In this document: positions 32,941-41,270 of the stretch, piece by piece
Layout of the letters: each line of letters begins with the position of its first letter
Numbering within the stretch: position 1 is the stretch's first letter
Assembly: GCF_900659635.1 (NCBI RefSeq)
Contig: NZ_CAACVB010000036.1
Span: forward strand, 1 to 47,791
DNA: 47,791 nt
Direction: 5' to 3'
DNA from: Actinomadura roseirufa
Lineage (GTDB): Bacteria; Actinomycetota; Actinomycetes; Streptosporangiales; Streptosporangiaceae
Made by a program: the position numbers and the translations under genes
Notes under the pieces: model-generated
What the model saw: only the letters and a program-made list of their open reading frames with translations
What the model was told of the DNA's origin: nothing
The model's database searches: none

Positions 32941-33749
32941 CACAGTCCCTTCGGCGCGAGGAGGCGGGCGGCCGTCCCGCCCAGCCAGTCGACCAGCAGG
33001 GCGAGCAGCGCGATGAGGACGCAGCCGGTCAGCAGGACGGGAGTGCGCTGCGTGGTCACGCCGGTGGTGATGAGGTCGCCGAGGCCGCCGCTGCTGACGA
33101 ACGAGGCGATGCTCGCGGTGCCGACCATCAGGACCAGCGTGGTGCGGATCCCGGCGAGGATGACGGGTGAGGCGAGCGGCAGTTCGACGCGGGCGAGCAC
33201 GGCGGCGGGGGACATCCCGATGCCCCGCCCGGCGTCGGTCAGCGCGGGGTCGACCTGCTGGAGGCCGACCATGGTGTTGCGGAGGGCGGGCAGCACCCCG
33301 TACGCCACGAGCGCGACGACGGTCGTCCAGAACCCGATGCCGAAGGCGACCGCGAGCAGCACCACCACCCCGATCGTCGGGGCGGACTGGCCGATGTCGG
33401 CCACCGCCAGCACGATGGGCGTGCCGGGACGGGCCCAGGCGCGGCTGAGCAGGATCCCGAGCGGGAGCGCGACGGCCAGGACTGCCAGGGTGGACACGGC
33501 GGTGAGCTGGACGTGCTCCCAGGTCTTCTCCCACACGTAGTGCGGGGCGAGGCTGCGCCGCTCGATCGCGTCGAGGCCGGAGTTCTCCACGTAGAGCATC
33601 CACGCGGCGCCCGCGACCAGGACGCCGGCCGGTGCGGCGAAGGCGCGCCAGGAGCGGCCGACGGGCGCGCGCGGGGCGCCCGCCGGTTCCCCTGGCGGCC
33701 CGGCGCCGGGCGCGGCGGGGGCGGGGCGCGGCGCGGCCGGGGCGCTCAC
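32940..33749 (-). CDS. OpuC-type ABC permease (downstream of the ATPase)
   Basis: A 269-residue inner-membrane permease with a proline-rich cytoplasmic N-terminus (about 1-30), six helices and the EAA-like loop ALTDAGRGIGMSPAAVLARVELPLASPVILAGIR (about residues 160-195). The first hydrophobic segment (AAPAGVLVAGAAWMLYV) lies at about 38-54. The GTG at 33749 overlaps the ATPase stop (GTGA). With the second permease it forms a heterodimeric channel, as in OpuC/OpuB systems. The central MNSD-like region (YGVLPALRNTMVGLQQVDPAL) is typical of the betaine family. Confidence 0.9.
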   Translation of the reverse strand: MSAPAAPRPAPAAPGAGPPGEPAGAPRAPVGRSWRAFAAPAGVLVAGAAWMLYVENSGLDAIERRSLAPHYVWEKTWEHVQLTAVSTLAVLAVALPLGILLSRAWARPGTPIVLAVADIGQSAPTIGVVVLLAVAFGIGFWTTVVALVAYGVLPALRNTMVGLQQVDPALTDAGRGIGMSPAAVLARVELPLASPVILAGIRTTLVLMVGTASIASFVSSGGLGDLITTGVTTQRTPVLLTGCVLIALLALLVDWLGGTAARLLAPKGL

Positions 33750-35038
33750 GTCTCCTCCGTCCCCGCAGCGGTGTCCACTGTGCGGGCGGTGTCCACTGTC
33801 CGGGCGGTGTCCGGCCGCCGGGTCCTCGCGCGTTCCCTCATCTCCCGGAGCGCCTTCTGCAGGGTGGCGAGGGTGACGGTGCCCTGGTAGGCGCCGCGAG
33901 CTCCGACGACCGGGACGCACTCGCGGTCGATCTGGATCAGCCGTTCGAGGGCCTGTTGCAGCGTGTCGCGGGTCCGGAGGGGCTCGGCGGACGGAGAGCC
34001 GCGCTCGCCGACCGGCCCGGAGACGCCGGCGAGGTCCTCCGAGAACAGCCAGCGCAGCGGGCGGCGCGCCTCGTCCAGGACGACCGCGAAGCCCGTCCCG
34101 GCGGCGCCGATCCGCTCCCGCACGGCCGCCGCGTCGTCGCCGGGCGCCGCCTCGGGGACGGCTCGCAGCGGCACGTCCCCGACCCGGCAGAAGCGCAGCG
34201 GCCGCGTCGCCCGGCCGCCGCCGGCGAACCGCTCGACGTAGGCGTCGGCGGGGTCGAGCAGGATCTCCTGCGGCGTCCCGTACTGCGCGATCCGCGAGCC
34301 CTCGCCGAGGATCGCGATCCGGTCGCCGAGCTTGAGCGCCTCGTCGATGTCGTGGGTGACGAACACGATCGTCTTGCGGAGTTCCTCCTGGAGCCTCAGC
34401 AGGGAGTCCTGGAGGTGCTCGCGGGTGATCGGGTCGACGGCGCCGAACGGCTCGTCCATCAGCAGCGCGGGCGGGTCGGCGGCGAGCGCGCGGGCGACGC
34501 CGACGCGCTGCTGCTGGCCGCCGGACAGCTCGCGCGGGTAGCGGCCGCGGAACGCGCCCGGGTCCAGGTCGACCAGCTCCAGCAGCTCGTCGACGCGGGC
34601 GGCCGTGCGGCGCCGGTCCCACTTCAGCATCCGCGGGACGAGGCCGATGTTCGCGGCGACGGTCATGTGCGGGAACAGCCCGGCGTTCTGGATGACGTAG
34701 CCGATGTGGCGGCGCAGCTCGGTCGGGTCCAGGCCGAGCGCGTCCCGGCCGGCCACGACGATCGTGCCGGACGTCGGCTCGATCAGCCGGTTGATCAGCC
34801 GCATCAGCGTGGTCTTGCCGCTGCCGGACGGGCCGAGCAGCACCACGATCTCGCCGCCGGGGATCGTCAGCGACACGCGGTCCACGGCGGGCGCGCGCTG
34901 CCCGGGGTAGCGCTTGGTCACCTCGATCAGCCGGATGCCGCGGCGGTCCTCGCCGTCCGCGGCCCCGGATGACCGCGCGGAGTCCGGCGGGGGAGCGGGC
35001 GCGGGGCCGGGCGGCGTTTCGGGCGCGGTGTCAGTCAC
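33746..35038 (-). CDS. OpuC/ProV-type ABC ATPase with C-terminal CBS region
   Basis: A 430-residue ATPase. Walker A GPSGSGKTT, Q-loop IQNAGLFPH, signature LSGGQQQRVGVARAL, Walker B ALLMDEPFGAVD and switch His (VTHD) are complete. From about residue 290 there is a regulatory region with at least one CBS-like motif (TLQQALERLIQIDRECVPVV followed by GTVTLATLQKALREM). In osmolyte transporters CBS pairs sense ionic strength or c-di-AMP. The end of the protein carries a direct repeat (ARTVDTARTVDTA). The start is a GTG that overlaps the 3' end of the upstream permease by 8 bases. Confidence 0.92.
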   Translation of the reverse strand: MTDTAPETPPGPAPAPPPDSARSSGAADGEDRRGIRLIEVTKRYPGQRAPAVDRVSLTIPGGEIVVLLGPSGSGKTTLMRLINRLIEPTSGTIVVAGRDALGLDPTELRRHIGYVIQNAGLFPHMTVAANIGLVPRMLKWDRRRTAARVDELLELVDLDPGAFRGRYPRELSGGQQQRVGVARALAADPPALLMDEPFGAVDPITREHLQDSLLRLQEELRKTIVFVTHDIDEALKLGDRIAILGEGSRIAQYGTPQEILLDPADAYVERFAGGGRATRPLRFCRVGDVPLRAVPEAAPGDDAAAVRERIGAAGTGFAVVLDEARRPLRWLFSEDLAGVSGPVGERGSPSAEPLRTRDTLQQALERLIQIDRECVPVVGARGAYQGTVTLATLQKALREMRERARTRRPDTARTVDTARTVDTAAGTEET

Positions 35039-35678
35039 GGATGCCCCTCGGGGTCGTCAGGCGGCCGACGACGACGAAGCAGCCGTCGAACAGCAGGGCC
35101 AGCAGCACGATGCCGAGCGTCCCGGCCAGCGTCATGTTGAGGGCGTTGGCGCCGCCGAGCCGGGCCAGCCCGGAGAAGATCTGCTCGCCGAGCCCGGGAC
35201 CGGACACGTAGGCGGCGATGGCGCCGACGCCCATCGCGAGCTGCGTGGCGACCCGCACACCGGTGAGGATCACCGGCCAGGCCAGCGGCAGCTCGATCCG
35301 CAGCAGGACGGCGGCGCGCGTCATGCCGATGCCGCGCGCCGCCTCCACCAGCGTGCGGTCGACGCCGGTCAGCCCGACGACCGTGTTCCGCACGATCGGC
35401 AGCAGCGAGTACAGCGTCAGGGCCGTCACGCTCGGCGCGACGCCCAGCCCGAGCGGGGTGATGAGCAGGCCCAGCAGGGCCAGCGAGGGCACTGTGAACG
35501 CCACCCCGGCGGCGCCCGTGGCGAGCGTGGCGAGCCGCTCGCTGCGATGGACGGCGATCCCCGCCGCGACGCCGATGACCAGCGCGGCCAGGACGGTCTG
35601 GAACACCATGCTCGCGTGCTGCCAGGTCTCGAAGACCAGCAGCTCCCGGCGGTCGCCCAGATACTCCCAGAAGCTCAC
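35031..35678 (-). CDS. OpuC-type ABC permease (first gene of the operon)
   Basis: A 215-residue permease with five to six helices and the loop LVEAARGIGMTRAAVLLRIELPLAWPVILTGVR (about residues 110-142), closely similar to the second permease of the operon. The GTG at 35678 is chosen because GGAGGG lies 5 bases upstream; a GTG six bases earlier overlaps that site. It heads the four-gene osmolyte operon. The intergenic region to the divergent gene at 35847 (about 170 bases) should hold both promoters. Confidence 0.88.
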   Translation of the reverse strand: MSFWEYLGDRRELLVFETWQHASMVFQTVLAALVIGVAAGIAVHRSERLATLATGAAGVAFTVPSLALLGLLITPLGLGVAPSVTALTLYSLLPIVRNTVVGLTGVDRTLVEAARGIGMTRAAVLLRIELPLAWPVILTGVRVATQLAMGVGAIAAYVSGPGLGEQIFSGLARLGGANALNMTLAGTLGIVLLALLFDGCFVVVGRLTTPRGIRD

Positions 35679-35846
35679 GGTCACCCTCCAAGGGAGATCA
35701 TTACCCCCGGAGCGCCATGGCCGACACATGCACAGGTCAGGGAACCGGCGCGCGTCCCGCGACGGCGATAGGGTGATCCACTCGTAGGCGGCCGGCGCGC
35801 GGCCGCCGTCCGCCGAGGGCGCTGAAGGCACCAGGAGGAGCAGCAC

Positions 35847-36557
35847 GTGACCGAGCCGCGGTCCAGTCTCGTCGTCCCGCTGATGAAGGCCCGGGTGCCG
35901 GCCGAGGTCCAGCTGGAGTTCCCGCTGCCGCCGGGGGAGGATCCGGTCCGCGACCCGTTCGCCGGCGACCTGTACGTCGGCTACGCGCTGGAGCTCGCGG
36001 ACGAGGCGGCGGCGTTCGGCCGCCGCTACGAGCACGTGGCCCGGCGGCACTGCGCCGAGCTGGGCGTGGCGCCCGCGGACCTGCGCCGGCTCGCCGTGCT
36101 CAACCTGCGGAACCGGCGGCCCGACCTCGCCCTCAGCTGGTACCCGGACGTGCGGGCGGTGACGGTGACGCTCGGCGACGGCGGCCCGGGCGCGATGGCC
36201 GGCGCCGTGGCCGGGGCGGTGGCCGGGCCGGTGAGCGGTCAGGCCGCCGCGGGCGGCGGGGCGCCGCGCCGGGGTGGCCTGGAGGCGGGCCTGCTGCTGG
36301 ACGAGGGGTTCCTGGAGAAGCTCGCGCAGGACGTGGAGGGCGACCTGGTCGTGGCCGCGCCCGCGCGGGACGTGTTCGTCGCGTCCGGCACCGGCCACCC
36401 CGACGGGGTCGACAAGCTGCGCTGGGCGGTCGCGCAGGTGTGGGCGGAGGACCGCGGCGACGGCGCCGACCCGGCCTGGGACGTCCCCGCCGGAAGCCTG
36501 CTCACGCACCGGTTGCTGGTACGCCGGAGCGGTGGCTGGGAGGTCCTGGACGGCTGA
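35847..36557 (+). CDS. Hypothetical protein, DUF1444-like
   Basis: A 236-residue soluble protein. The C-terminal half (LEAGLLLDEGFLEKLAQDVE, GDLVVAAPARDVFVASGTGH, LTHRLLVRRSGGWEV) resembles the DUF1444 family, which I cannot confirm without a search. A low-complexity Gly/Ala segment (MAGAVAGAVAGPVSGQAAAGGG, about residues 116-137) lies between the two halves and looks like a linker. GGAGGAG sits upstream of the GTG start. It is divergent from the osmolyte operon and has no other obvious partner. Confidence 0.55.
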   Translation: MTEPRSSLVVPLMKARVPAEVQLEFPLPPGEDPVRDPFAGDLYVGYALELADEAAAFGRRYEHVARRHCAELGVAPADLRRLAVLNLRNRRPDLALSWYPDVRAVTVTLGDGGPGAMAGAVAGAVAGPVSGQAAAGGGAPRRGGLEAGLLLDEGFLEKLAQDVEGDLVVAAPARDVFVASGTGHPDGVDKLRWAVAQVWAEDRGDGADPAWDVPAGSLLTHRLLVRRSGGWEVLDG

Positions 36558-36692
36558 CCGCCGCGGGGCCGTCCGGATCCGCGCCGAGGGCCGGATCATG
36601 GCCGCTCCCGGACCGAATGCCGCGAACTCCTCGTGATTGCCTGCGTACCGGGCGTAGTCTCCACATGTCGCCTCGGCAGAGGAGCTTCCCTG

Positions 36693-38372
36693 ATGGAAGG
36701 CAATCTCGCGGTCGCCCTGGCCGCTCGCGCTCAGGAACTCGGATGGCGTGACCGGCCGCTGTACTACTCGGGCGATGCCGTCGTCTCCCATGGGGAGGTC
36801 CACGACTCCGGCGCGCGCGCGGCGGGAGTCCTGCACGCGGTGGGGGTGCGGACCGGGGACCGGGTCCTCATCGCGCTGCCCGACTCGCTCGCGTTCGTGT
36901 CGGCGTTCCTCGGGACGCTGCGGCTGGGCGCCGTGGCCGTCCTCGCGGGCCCGGAGCAGGCCGAGCCGGAGCACGCCTACCTGGTCGACGACGCGGGCCC
37001 GGCGGTGGCCGTGTGCACCAGGGCGCTGGCGCCCCGGTTCGCCTCCCTGCTCGATTCGACGCGAGCGTCCCGCCCCGCGTCCTCCGGCCCCGCGTTCCCG
37101 GGCCCGGCGTCCATAGGCCCGGCCTCTCGTGGGCCGGCCTCCATGCGGCCCGCGTCCTCGGCTCGGTCCGCCTCCATGCGGCCCATCTCGACGCGGCCCG
37201 TCCCCATGAGGCCCATCTCCATGCGGTCCGCCTCCGCGCGGTCGGGTCCCGCCCGCGTGCTCACCGAGGACGACTTGGCCGCCGAGCCCGCCACGATCCC
37301 CGAGCGGGTCCCGGTGCCGCCCGACGCGTCCGCCTACGTCCAGTACACGTCGGGCACGACGGGCAGGCCGAAAGGGGCCGTCCACCGGCACGGCGACGCC
37401 TACGCGTACTACCACGCGATGGCGTTGGGCGCGCTGGAGCTGACCCCGGGAGACCTGACGTTCTCCTTGTCCAAGGCGTGCTACCCCTTCGGGCTCGGCG
37501 CCACGGTCCTGTTCCCCATGCTGAGCGGGAGCGCCGCCGTCCTGTGGCCGGACCAGCCGAGCGTGCGGGGAGCGGTGGAGCAGGCGCGCGCGCACAGGCC
37601 GTCCCTGCTGTTCACCGTGCCGACCTGGTACGCCCGCCTGGTGAGCGCGCCGGACCGGAACGCGGTGCGGGTCGCGTTCGCCTCCCTGCGCGCGGCCGTC
37701 TCGGCGGGGGAGCCGCTGCTGCCGACGCTCGCCGACCGGGCCGAGGAGATCCTCGGCTGCCCGGTCCTGGACGGGCTGGGCAGCACGGAGGCCGGGCACA
37801 CGTTCGTCTCCAACACCGTGGGGCGGCGCAGGAGGGGCGCGCTGGGCGTCGTCCTCGCGCCGTACGAGATCGAGATCCGGACGGGGGCCGGGGCGGCGGC
37901 GCCGGGCGAGACGGGCGCGCTGTACGTGCGGGGTCCGTCCATCATGGCGGGGTACCTCGGCCGGCCGGAGAAGACCGCCGAGGTCCTCGCAGCGGACGGC
38001 TGGCTGCGCACCGGGGACCTCGTACACGTGGACGCGGCCGGGTTCGTCCACCACCATGGCCGCATCCACGACCGGGTGCGGGTGTCGGGGGAGCAGGTCC
38101 AGCCGCTGGAGGTCGAGCGCGTCCTGGGGCAGCACCCGGGGGTGGTGGAGGTCGCCGTGGTCGCCACCGGCGGCCCCGCGGCGTCCCGGCGGGCGCTGCG
38201 CGCCTTCGTGGTGACCGAGGCGGGACTCGCGGCGACGGCCGCGCTGGAACGCGAGCTGCTCGACCTGGCCGCGCGGCGGCTGCCCCCGCACAAGGTGCCG
38301 CGCTCGGTGACGTTCCTGGACGAGCTGCCCCGCACATCGACGGGCAAGATCCGCCGCAGCTCCCTCGGCTGA
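36693..38372 (+). CDS. Benzoate-CoA-ligase-like adenylate-forming enzyme with an inserted repeat
   Basis: A 559-residue ANL-superfamily enzyme. Core motifs are YVQYTSGTTGRPKGAVH (P-loop, after the insert), LGSTEAGHTFVSN (A5), GWLRTGDLVHVDAAG (A7), DRVRVSGEQVQPLEVE (hinge) and the catalytic Lys in RTSTGKIRRSSL. The region FSLSKACYPFGLGATVLFPM favours the aryl/benzoate-CoA ligase branch; the substrate is not provable. The ATG at 36693 has GGAG upstream. Residues 126-186 are a low-complexity pentapeptide array encoded by a 15-bp minisatellite, inserted in the N-terminal domain just before the VLTEDDL strand. It is transcribed alone. Confidence 0.82.
   Translation: MEGNLAVALAARAQELGWRDRPLYYSGDAVVSHGEVHDSGARAAGVLHAVGVRTGDRVLIALPDSLAFVSAFLGTLRLGAVAVLAGPEQAEPEHAYLVDDAGPAVAVCTRALAPRFASLLDSTRASRPASSGPAFPGPASIGPASRGPASMRPASSARSASMRPISTRPVPMRPISMRSASARSGPARVLTEDDLAAEPATIPERVPVPPDASAYVQYTSGTTGRPKGAVHRHGDAYAYYHAMALGALELTPGDLTFSLSKACYPFGLGATVLFPMLSGSAAVLWPDQPSVRGAVEQARAHRPSLLFTVPTWYARLVSAPDRNAVRVAFASLRAAVSAGEPLLPTLADRAEEILGCPVLDGLGSTEAGHTFVSNTVGRRRRGALGVVLAPYEIEIRTGAGAAAPGETGALYVRGPSIMAGYLGRPEKTAEVLAADGWLRTGDLVHVDAAGFVHHHGRIHDRVRVSGEQVQPLEVERVLGQHPGVVEVAVVATGGPAASRRALRAFVVTEAGLAATAALERELLDLAARRLPPHKVPRSVTFLDELPRTSTGKIRRSSLG
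37068..37250 (+). repeat. In-frame 15-bp minisatellite (12 pentapeptide units)
   Basis: 183 bases = 61 codons: 12 units with consensus x-(R/G)-P-A-S (SRPAS, SGPAF, PGPAS, IGPAS, RGPAS, MRPAS, ARSAS, MRPIS, TRPVP, MRPIS, MRSAS, ARSGP) plus one extra Ser codon between units 6 and 7. The length keeps the reading frame, and the surrounding enzyme is intact. Confidence 0.85.
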
Positions 38373-38406
38373 CCCGCGCCCGCCGCCGGCCGCGGCTCGC
38401 CGGGGC

Positions 38407-38883
38407 TCAGCCCGCGGCGGCCGTGTCCCGCGGCTCGACCTTGAGGTTCGTGAGGCTCGCCAGGGCCTGGACGAGCGGGGTGAGCTCGGGGACGGCGGCG
38501 GCCTTGGTCATGGCCTCGTCCAGGGCGGCGTTGTGGGTGGGCGTGGCGGCGGCCTCCAGGGCCCGCCCCGCCTCGGTCGCCTCGGCGTAGATGCCGCGCC
38601 GGTCCTCCTCCGAGAGAACACGGGTGACCAGGCCGCGCTTCTCCAGCCGCGACACGAGCCGGGTCGTCGCGCTCTGGCTGAGGACGAGCCGGGCCGCGAG
38701 CTGCTGCATCCGCGTGTGCCGCCCGCCGGGCTCGGCCAGGTAGTGCAGCAGGCAGAACTCGTTGACGCTCAGGCCGTGCCGCTCCTGCAGCGCGCGCTCG
38801 ATCTCGTCCTCGATGCGGGCCTGGAGCGCCGCCAGTGTGCGCCAGCCCTCGGCCCGCGCCTCGACCTCGTCGGAGCGTGACAC
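38407..38883 (-). CDS. MarR-family transcriptional regulator
   Basis: A 158-residue winged-helix regulator: dimerisation helix IEDEIERALQERHGLSVNEF, recognition region RMQQLAARLVLSQSATTRLVSRLEKRGLVTRV, wing LSEEDRRGIYAEATEAGRAL. This is standard for MarR proteins. The GTG start has GGAGG upstream. It is divergent from the MFS efflux gene and most likely represses it and itself. The 135-base gap contains spaced TTGCG/CGCAA and TTTGCAAA elements that could be operators, but I cannot single one out. Confidence 0.9.
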   Translation of the reverse strand: MSRSDEVEARAEGWRTLAALQARIEDEIERALQERHGLSVNEFCLLHYLAEPGGRHTRMQQLAARLVLSQSATTRLVSRLEKRGLVTRVLSEEDRRGIYAEATEAGRALEAAATPTHNAALDEAMTKAAAVPELTPLVQALASLTNLKVEPRDTAAAG

Positions 38884-39018
38884 GGCTCACGCCTCCTCAC
38901 GTTGCTTCCCAAGTCCTTGCGTGGTGACATAGCAGGCGTCCGCAAGTATCAGGCGTTTGCAAATAATGCTGACGCTCTCTATTGCGGGCGCCGTCCAACT
39001 CTACCCGAGGAGAACGTC

Positions 39019-40278
39019 ATGCCCCTCGCGCTGCTCGCGCTGGCGCTGGGAGCCTTCGGCATCGGGACGACCGAGTTCGTCATCGCCGGGCTCCTCCCCG
39101 ATCTGGCCGCCGACTTCCACACCTCGATCCCCACGGCCGGGCTCCTGGTGTCCGGCTACGCCGCCGGGGTGGTGGTGGGCGCGCCGCTCGTCACCGCCCT
39201 CGGCGCCCGGCTGCCCCGCAAGACCATGCTGGTCGGCACGATGGCGCTGTTCGTCGTGGCGCACCTGCTGTCGGCCCTCGCGCCCTCGTTCGGCGCGCTC
39301 ATGGCCGGGCGGATCGTGGCGTCCTTCGCGCACGGCGCCTACGTGGGCGTGGCGTCGGTGGTCGCCGCCGAGCTCGTCCGGCCCGAGAAGCGCGCCAGCG
39401 CCATCGCGCTGCTGTTCAGCGGGCTCAGCCTCGCCAACGTCCTCGGCGTCCCGTTCGGTACCTTCCTCGGCCAGCAGTTCGGCTGGCGGGCCGCGTTCTG
39501 GGCGGTCGCCGCGATCGGGCTGGCCGCGTTCGCCGGCATCGCGCTGCTCGTCCCGCGCGGGCCACGGCCCGAGGCGGGGCTGCGCCGCGAGCTGGCGGTC
39601 TTCCGCGGCGGGCGGATCTGGCTCGCGCTCGCGATGACCGCGCTCGGCTGGGCGCCGGTCCTCGCCATCGTGACCTACGTCGCGCCGCTGCTCACCGAGA
39701 TCACCGGCTTCGGCGAGGGCGCCGTCCCGGTCGTGATGACCCTGCTCGGCCTGGGGATGCTCGTGGGCGGGCCGCTCGGCGGCCGCTTCGCCGACCGCGC
39801 CCTGCTGCCCAGCCTCTTCGCCGGGCTCGCCCTGCTCACCGTGCTGGCCGTGGTGCTGCTCGCCGCCGTGCACGACAAGGCCGCCGTGGTGGTGGCACTG
39901 ACGGTCTTCGGCATCGTCTCCGCGGCCACCATCCCGCCGTTGCAGACGTGGGTGCTGGACAAGGCCGCCGGTGCGCAGACGATGGCGTCGGCCGCGAACG
40001 TCGCGGCGTTCAACCTGGGCAACGCCGTCGGGCCCGCCCTGGCCGGGCTCGCCATCGGCGCGGGCCTCGGCTACACCTCCGTCCTGTGGGTGGCCGCGCT
40101 GCTCGGCGTCGCCGGGCTGGGCGCCGCCGCGGCCGCCGGGGCGCTGGAGCGCCGGACCGGCCCGTCCCCCGTGCAGGCCGACGCCGTGCAGGCCGATCCC
40201 GTGCCGGCCGATCCCGTGCCGGCCGGCGGCGCGGCGGTGGCGGCCGAGGCGCGCGGCGCGGTCGGCACTGGGTGCTGA
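39019..40278 (+). CDS. MFS efflux transporter (DHA1, chloramphenicol/arabinose type)
   Basis: A 419-residue 12-helix transporter. It begins LALGAFGIGTTEFVIAGLLPDLAADF, the start typical of the Cmx/AraJ branch of DHA1 drug exporters, with the A-loop motif LGARLPRKTM and motif GRFADR in the second half. The ATG at 39019 follows GAGGAG; an open frame exists upstream but lacks transporter character. The C-terminal tail has 5-residue repeats (VQADAVQADPVPADPVPA) outside the membrane part. Control by the divergent MarR gene is likely. The substrate is unknown. Confidence 0.9.
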   Translation: MPLALLALALGAFGIGTTEFVIAGLLPDLAADFHTSIPTAGLLVSGYAAGVVVGAPLVTALGARLPRKTMLVGTMALFVVAHLLSALAPSFGALMAGRIVASFAHGAYVGVASVVAAELVRPEKRASAIALLFSGLSLANVLGVPFGTFLGQQFGWRAAFWAVAAIGLAAFAGIALLVPRGPRPEAGLRRELAVFRGGRIWLALAMTALGWAPVLAIVTYVAPLLTEITGFGEGAVPVVMTLLGLGMLVGGPLGGRFADRALLPSLFAGLALLTVLAVVLLAAVHDKAAVVVALTVFGIVSAATIPPLQTWVLDKAAGAQTMASAANVAAFNLGNAVGPALAGLAIGAGLGYTSVLWVAALLGVAGLGAAAAAGALERRTGPSPVQADAVQADPVPADPVPAGGAAVAAEARGAVGTGC

Positions 40279-40281
40279 GCG

Positions 40282-40323
40282 GACCGTGCTGACCAGACGG
40301 TGCTGACCAGACGGTGCTGACCA
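40282..40323 (+). repeat. Three tandem 14-bp repeats downstream of the MFS gene
   Basis: GACSGTGCTGACCA at 40282, 40296 and 40310 (units 2 and 3 identical; unit 1 differs at one base). They lie between the MFS stop and the LysE gene. Possibly replication slippage; no hairpin or regulator site is recognised. Confidence 0.85.
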
Positions 40324-40371
40324 GGGAGAAAACGGGTGGGCCGCGCGACGTCCGGTACGTACCGTCAGATC

Positions 40372-41022
40372 ATGATCTCAACGCAGCAGACGCTCGCCTT
40401 CTCCGCGATGGCCCTGGCCATCATCCTGATCCCCGGCCCCTCCGTGCTCTTCGTGGTCGGGCGGGCGCTCGCCCACGGCCGGCGCACGGCACTGGCCAGC
40501 GTCGCCGGCATCGAGCTCGGCGCGCTGGCCCTGACCGCGGCGGTCGCGTTCGGGGTCGGCTCGGTCGTCGCGCGGTCCCAGCCGGTGTTCATCGCCCTGA
40601 AGCTGGCCGGCGCGGCGTACCTGATCCACCTCGGCGTGCGGGCGTTCCGGCATCGCGGCTCGCTCGGAGCGGCGGTCGGCGGGCCCGTCGCGGTGGACGG
40701 CGCGCCGCGCGGCCGGCTGGGCCGCGACCTGTGGCAGGGGTTCGTGGTCGGCGTCACCAACCCCAAGACCACGGTGTTCTTCGCCGCCGTCCTGCCGCAG
40801 TTCGTCGACCGTGACCGCGGCCACGTCCCGCTGCAGATGCTGCTGTTCGGCCTCATCTTCGTCGCCATCGCCCTGTTGCTCGACAGCGTCTGGGGTCTGG
40901 CCGCCGACGCCGCCCGGACGTGGTTCGCGCGCTCGCCGCGCCGGCTGGCCGCGGTCGGCGGCACCGGCGGCCTGATGATGATCGGCATGGGGGTCCCAAC
41001 GGCAGCCAGAAGAGCTGGCTGA
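40372..41022 (+). CDS. LysE/RhtB-family amino-acid exporter
   Basis: A 216-residue membrane protein with five to six helices. Family landmarks are the N-terminal ILIPGPSVLFVVGRALAHGRR block (about residues 19-39) and GFVVGVTNPKTTVFFAAVLPQF (about 124-145). It should export amino acids or similar small molecules. The ATG at 40372 is the natural start; no good ribosome site is visible. The last 10 residues (VPTAARRAG) replace the usual end of the final helix. Foreign coding sequence (DUF4142-like) starts there in another frame, so the tail may be the scar of a deletion. Confidence 0.85.
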   Translation: MISTQQTLAFSAMALAIILIPGPSVLFVVGRALAHGRRTALASVAGIELGALALTAAVAFGVGSVVARSQPVFIALKLAGAAYLIHLGVRAFRHRGSLGAAVGGPVAVDGAPRGRLGRDLWQGFVVGVTNPKTTVFFAAVLPQFVDRDRGHVPLQMLLFGLIFVAIALLLDSVWGLAADAARTWFARSPRRLAAVGGTGGLMMIGMGVPTAARRAG

Positions 41023-41240
41023 GGGAACTGTCGGGCGCGTTCGGCGCCGCCTACGACCGGACCTTCGTGCTGCGGCTGCGCGCCGCCCACGGCCAGGTCT
41101 TCAGCGTCATCGCCAAGGTCCGCGCGCAGACCCAGAACACCGAGATCCGCGCGTTCTCCGAACGGGCCATGAAATTCGTCAACACCCACATGTCCCTGCT
41201 GGAGAGCACGGGCCTGGTCACCCGGTCGGCCCTGCACTGA
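40995..41240 (+). pseudogene. DUF4142-like C-terminal remnant
   Basis: The frame PNGSQKSWLRELSGAFGAAY, then DRTFVLRLRAAHGQVFSVIA, and ending THMSLLESTGLVTRSALH resembles the last 80 residues of DUF4142 proteins (secreted ferritin-like). There is no signal peptide or first half; the frame starts inside the 3' end of the LysE gene. It was probably left by a deletion that fused the two loci. Confidence 0.55.
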
Positions 41241-41270
41241 TCGGCATTCACCCCTTATCGAGGAGCTCCC

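Noticed and set aside
37068..37250. Possible CRISPR-like array
   Set aside because: The repeats are 15 bp, contiguous and in frame with a coding sequence; there are no spacers and no cas genes in the window.
35031..38291. A 1086-codon minus-strand frame upstream of the first osmolyte permease
   Set aside because: The permease starts at 35678 with a good ribosome site. The rest is antisense to the DUF1444-like and acyl-CoA ligase genes and is rich in Gly/Arg/Pro.
38884..39018. A defined MarR operator
   Set aside because: Several TTGC/GCAA elements are present, but none forms a clean MarR palindrome with normal spacing, so no single site is claimed.
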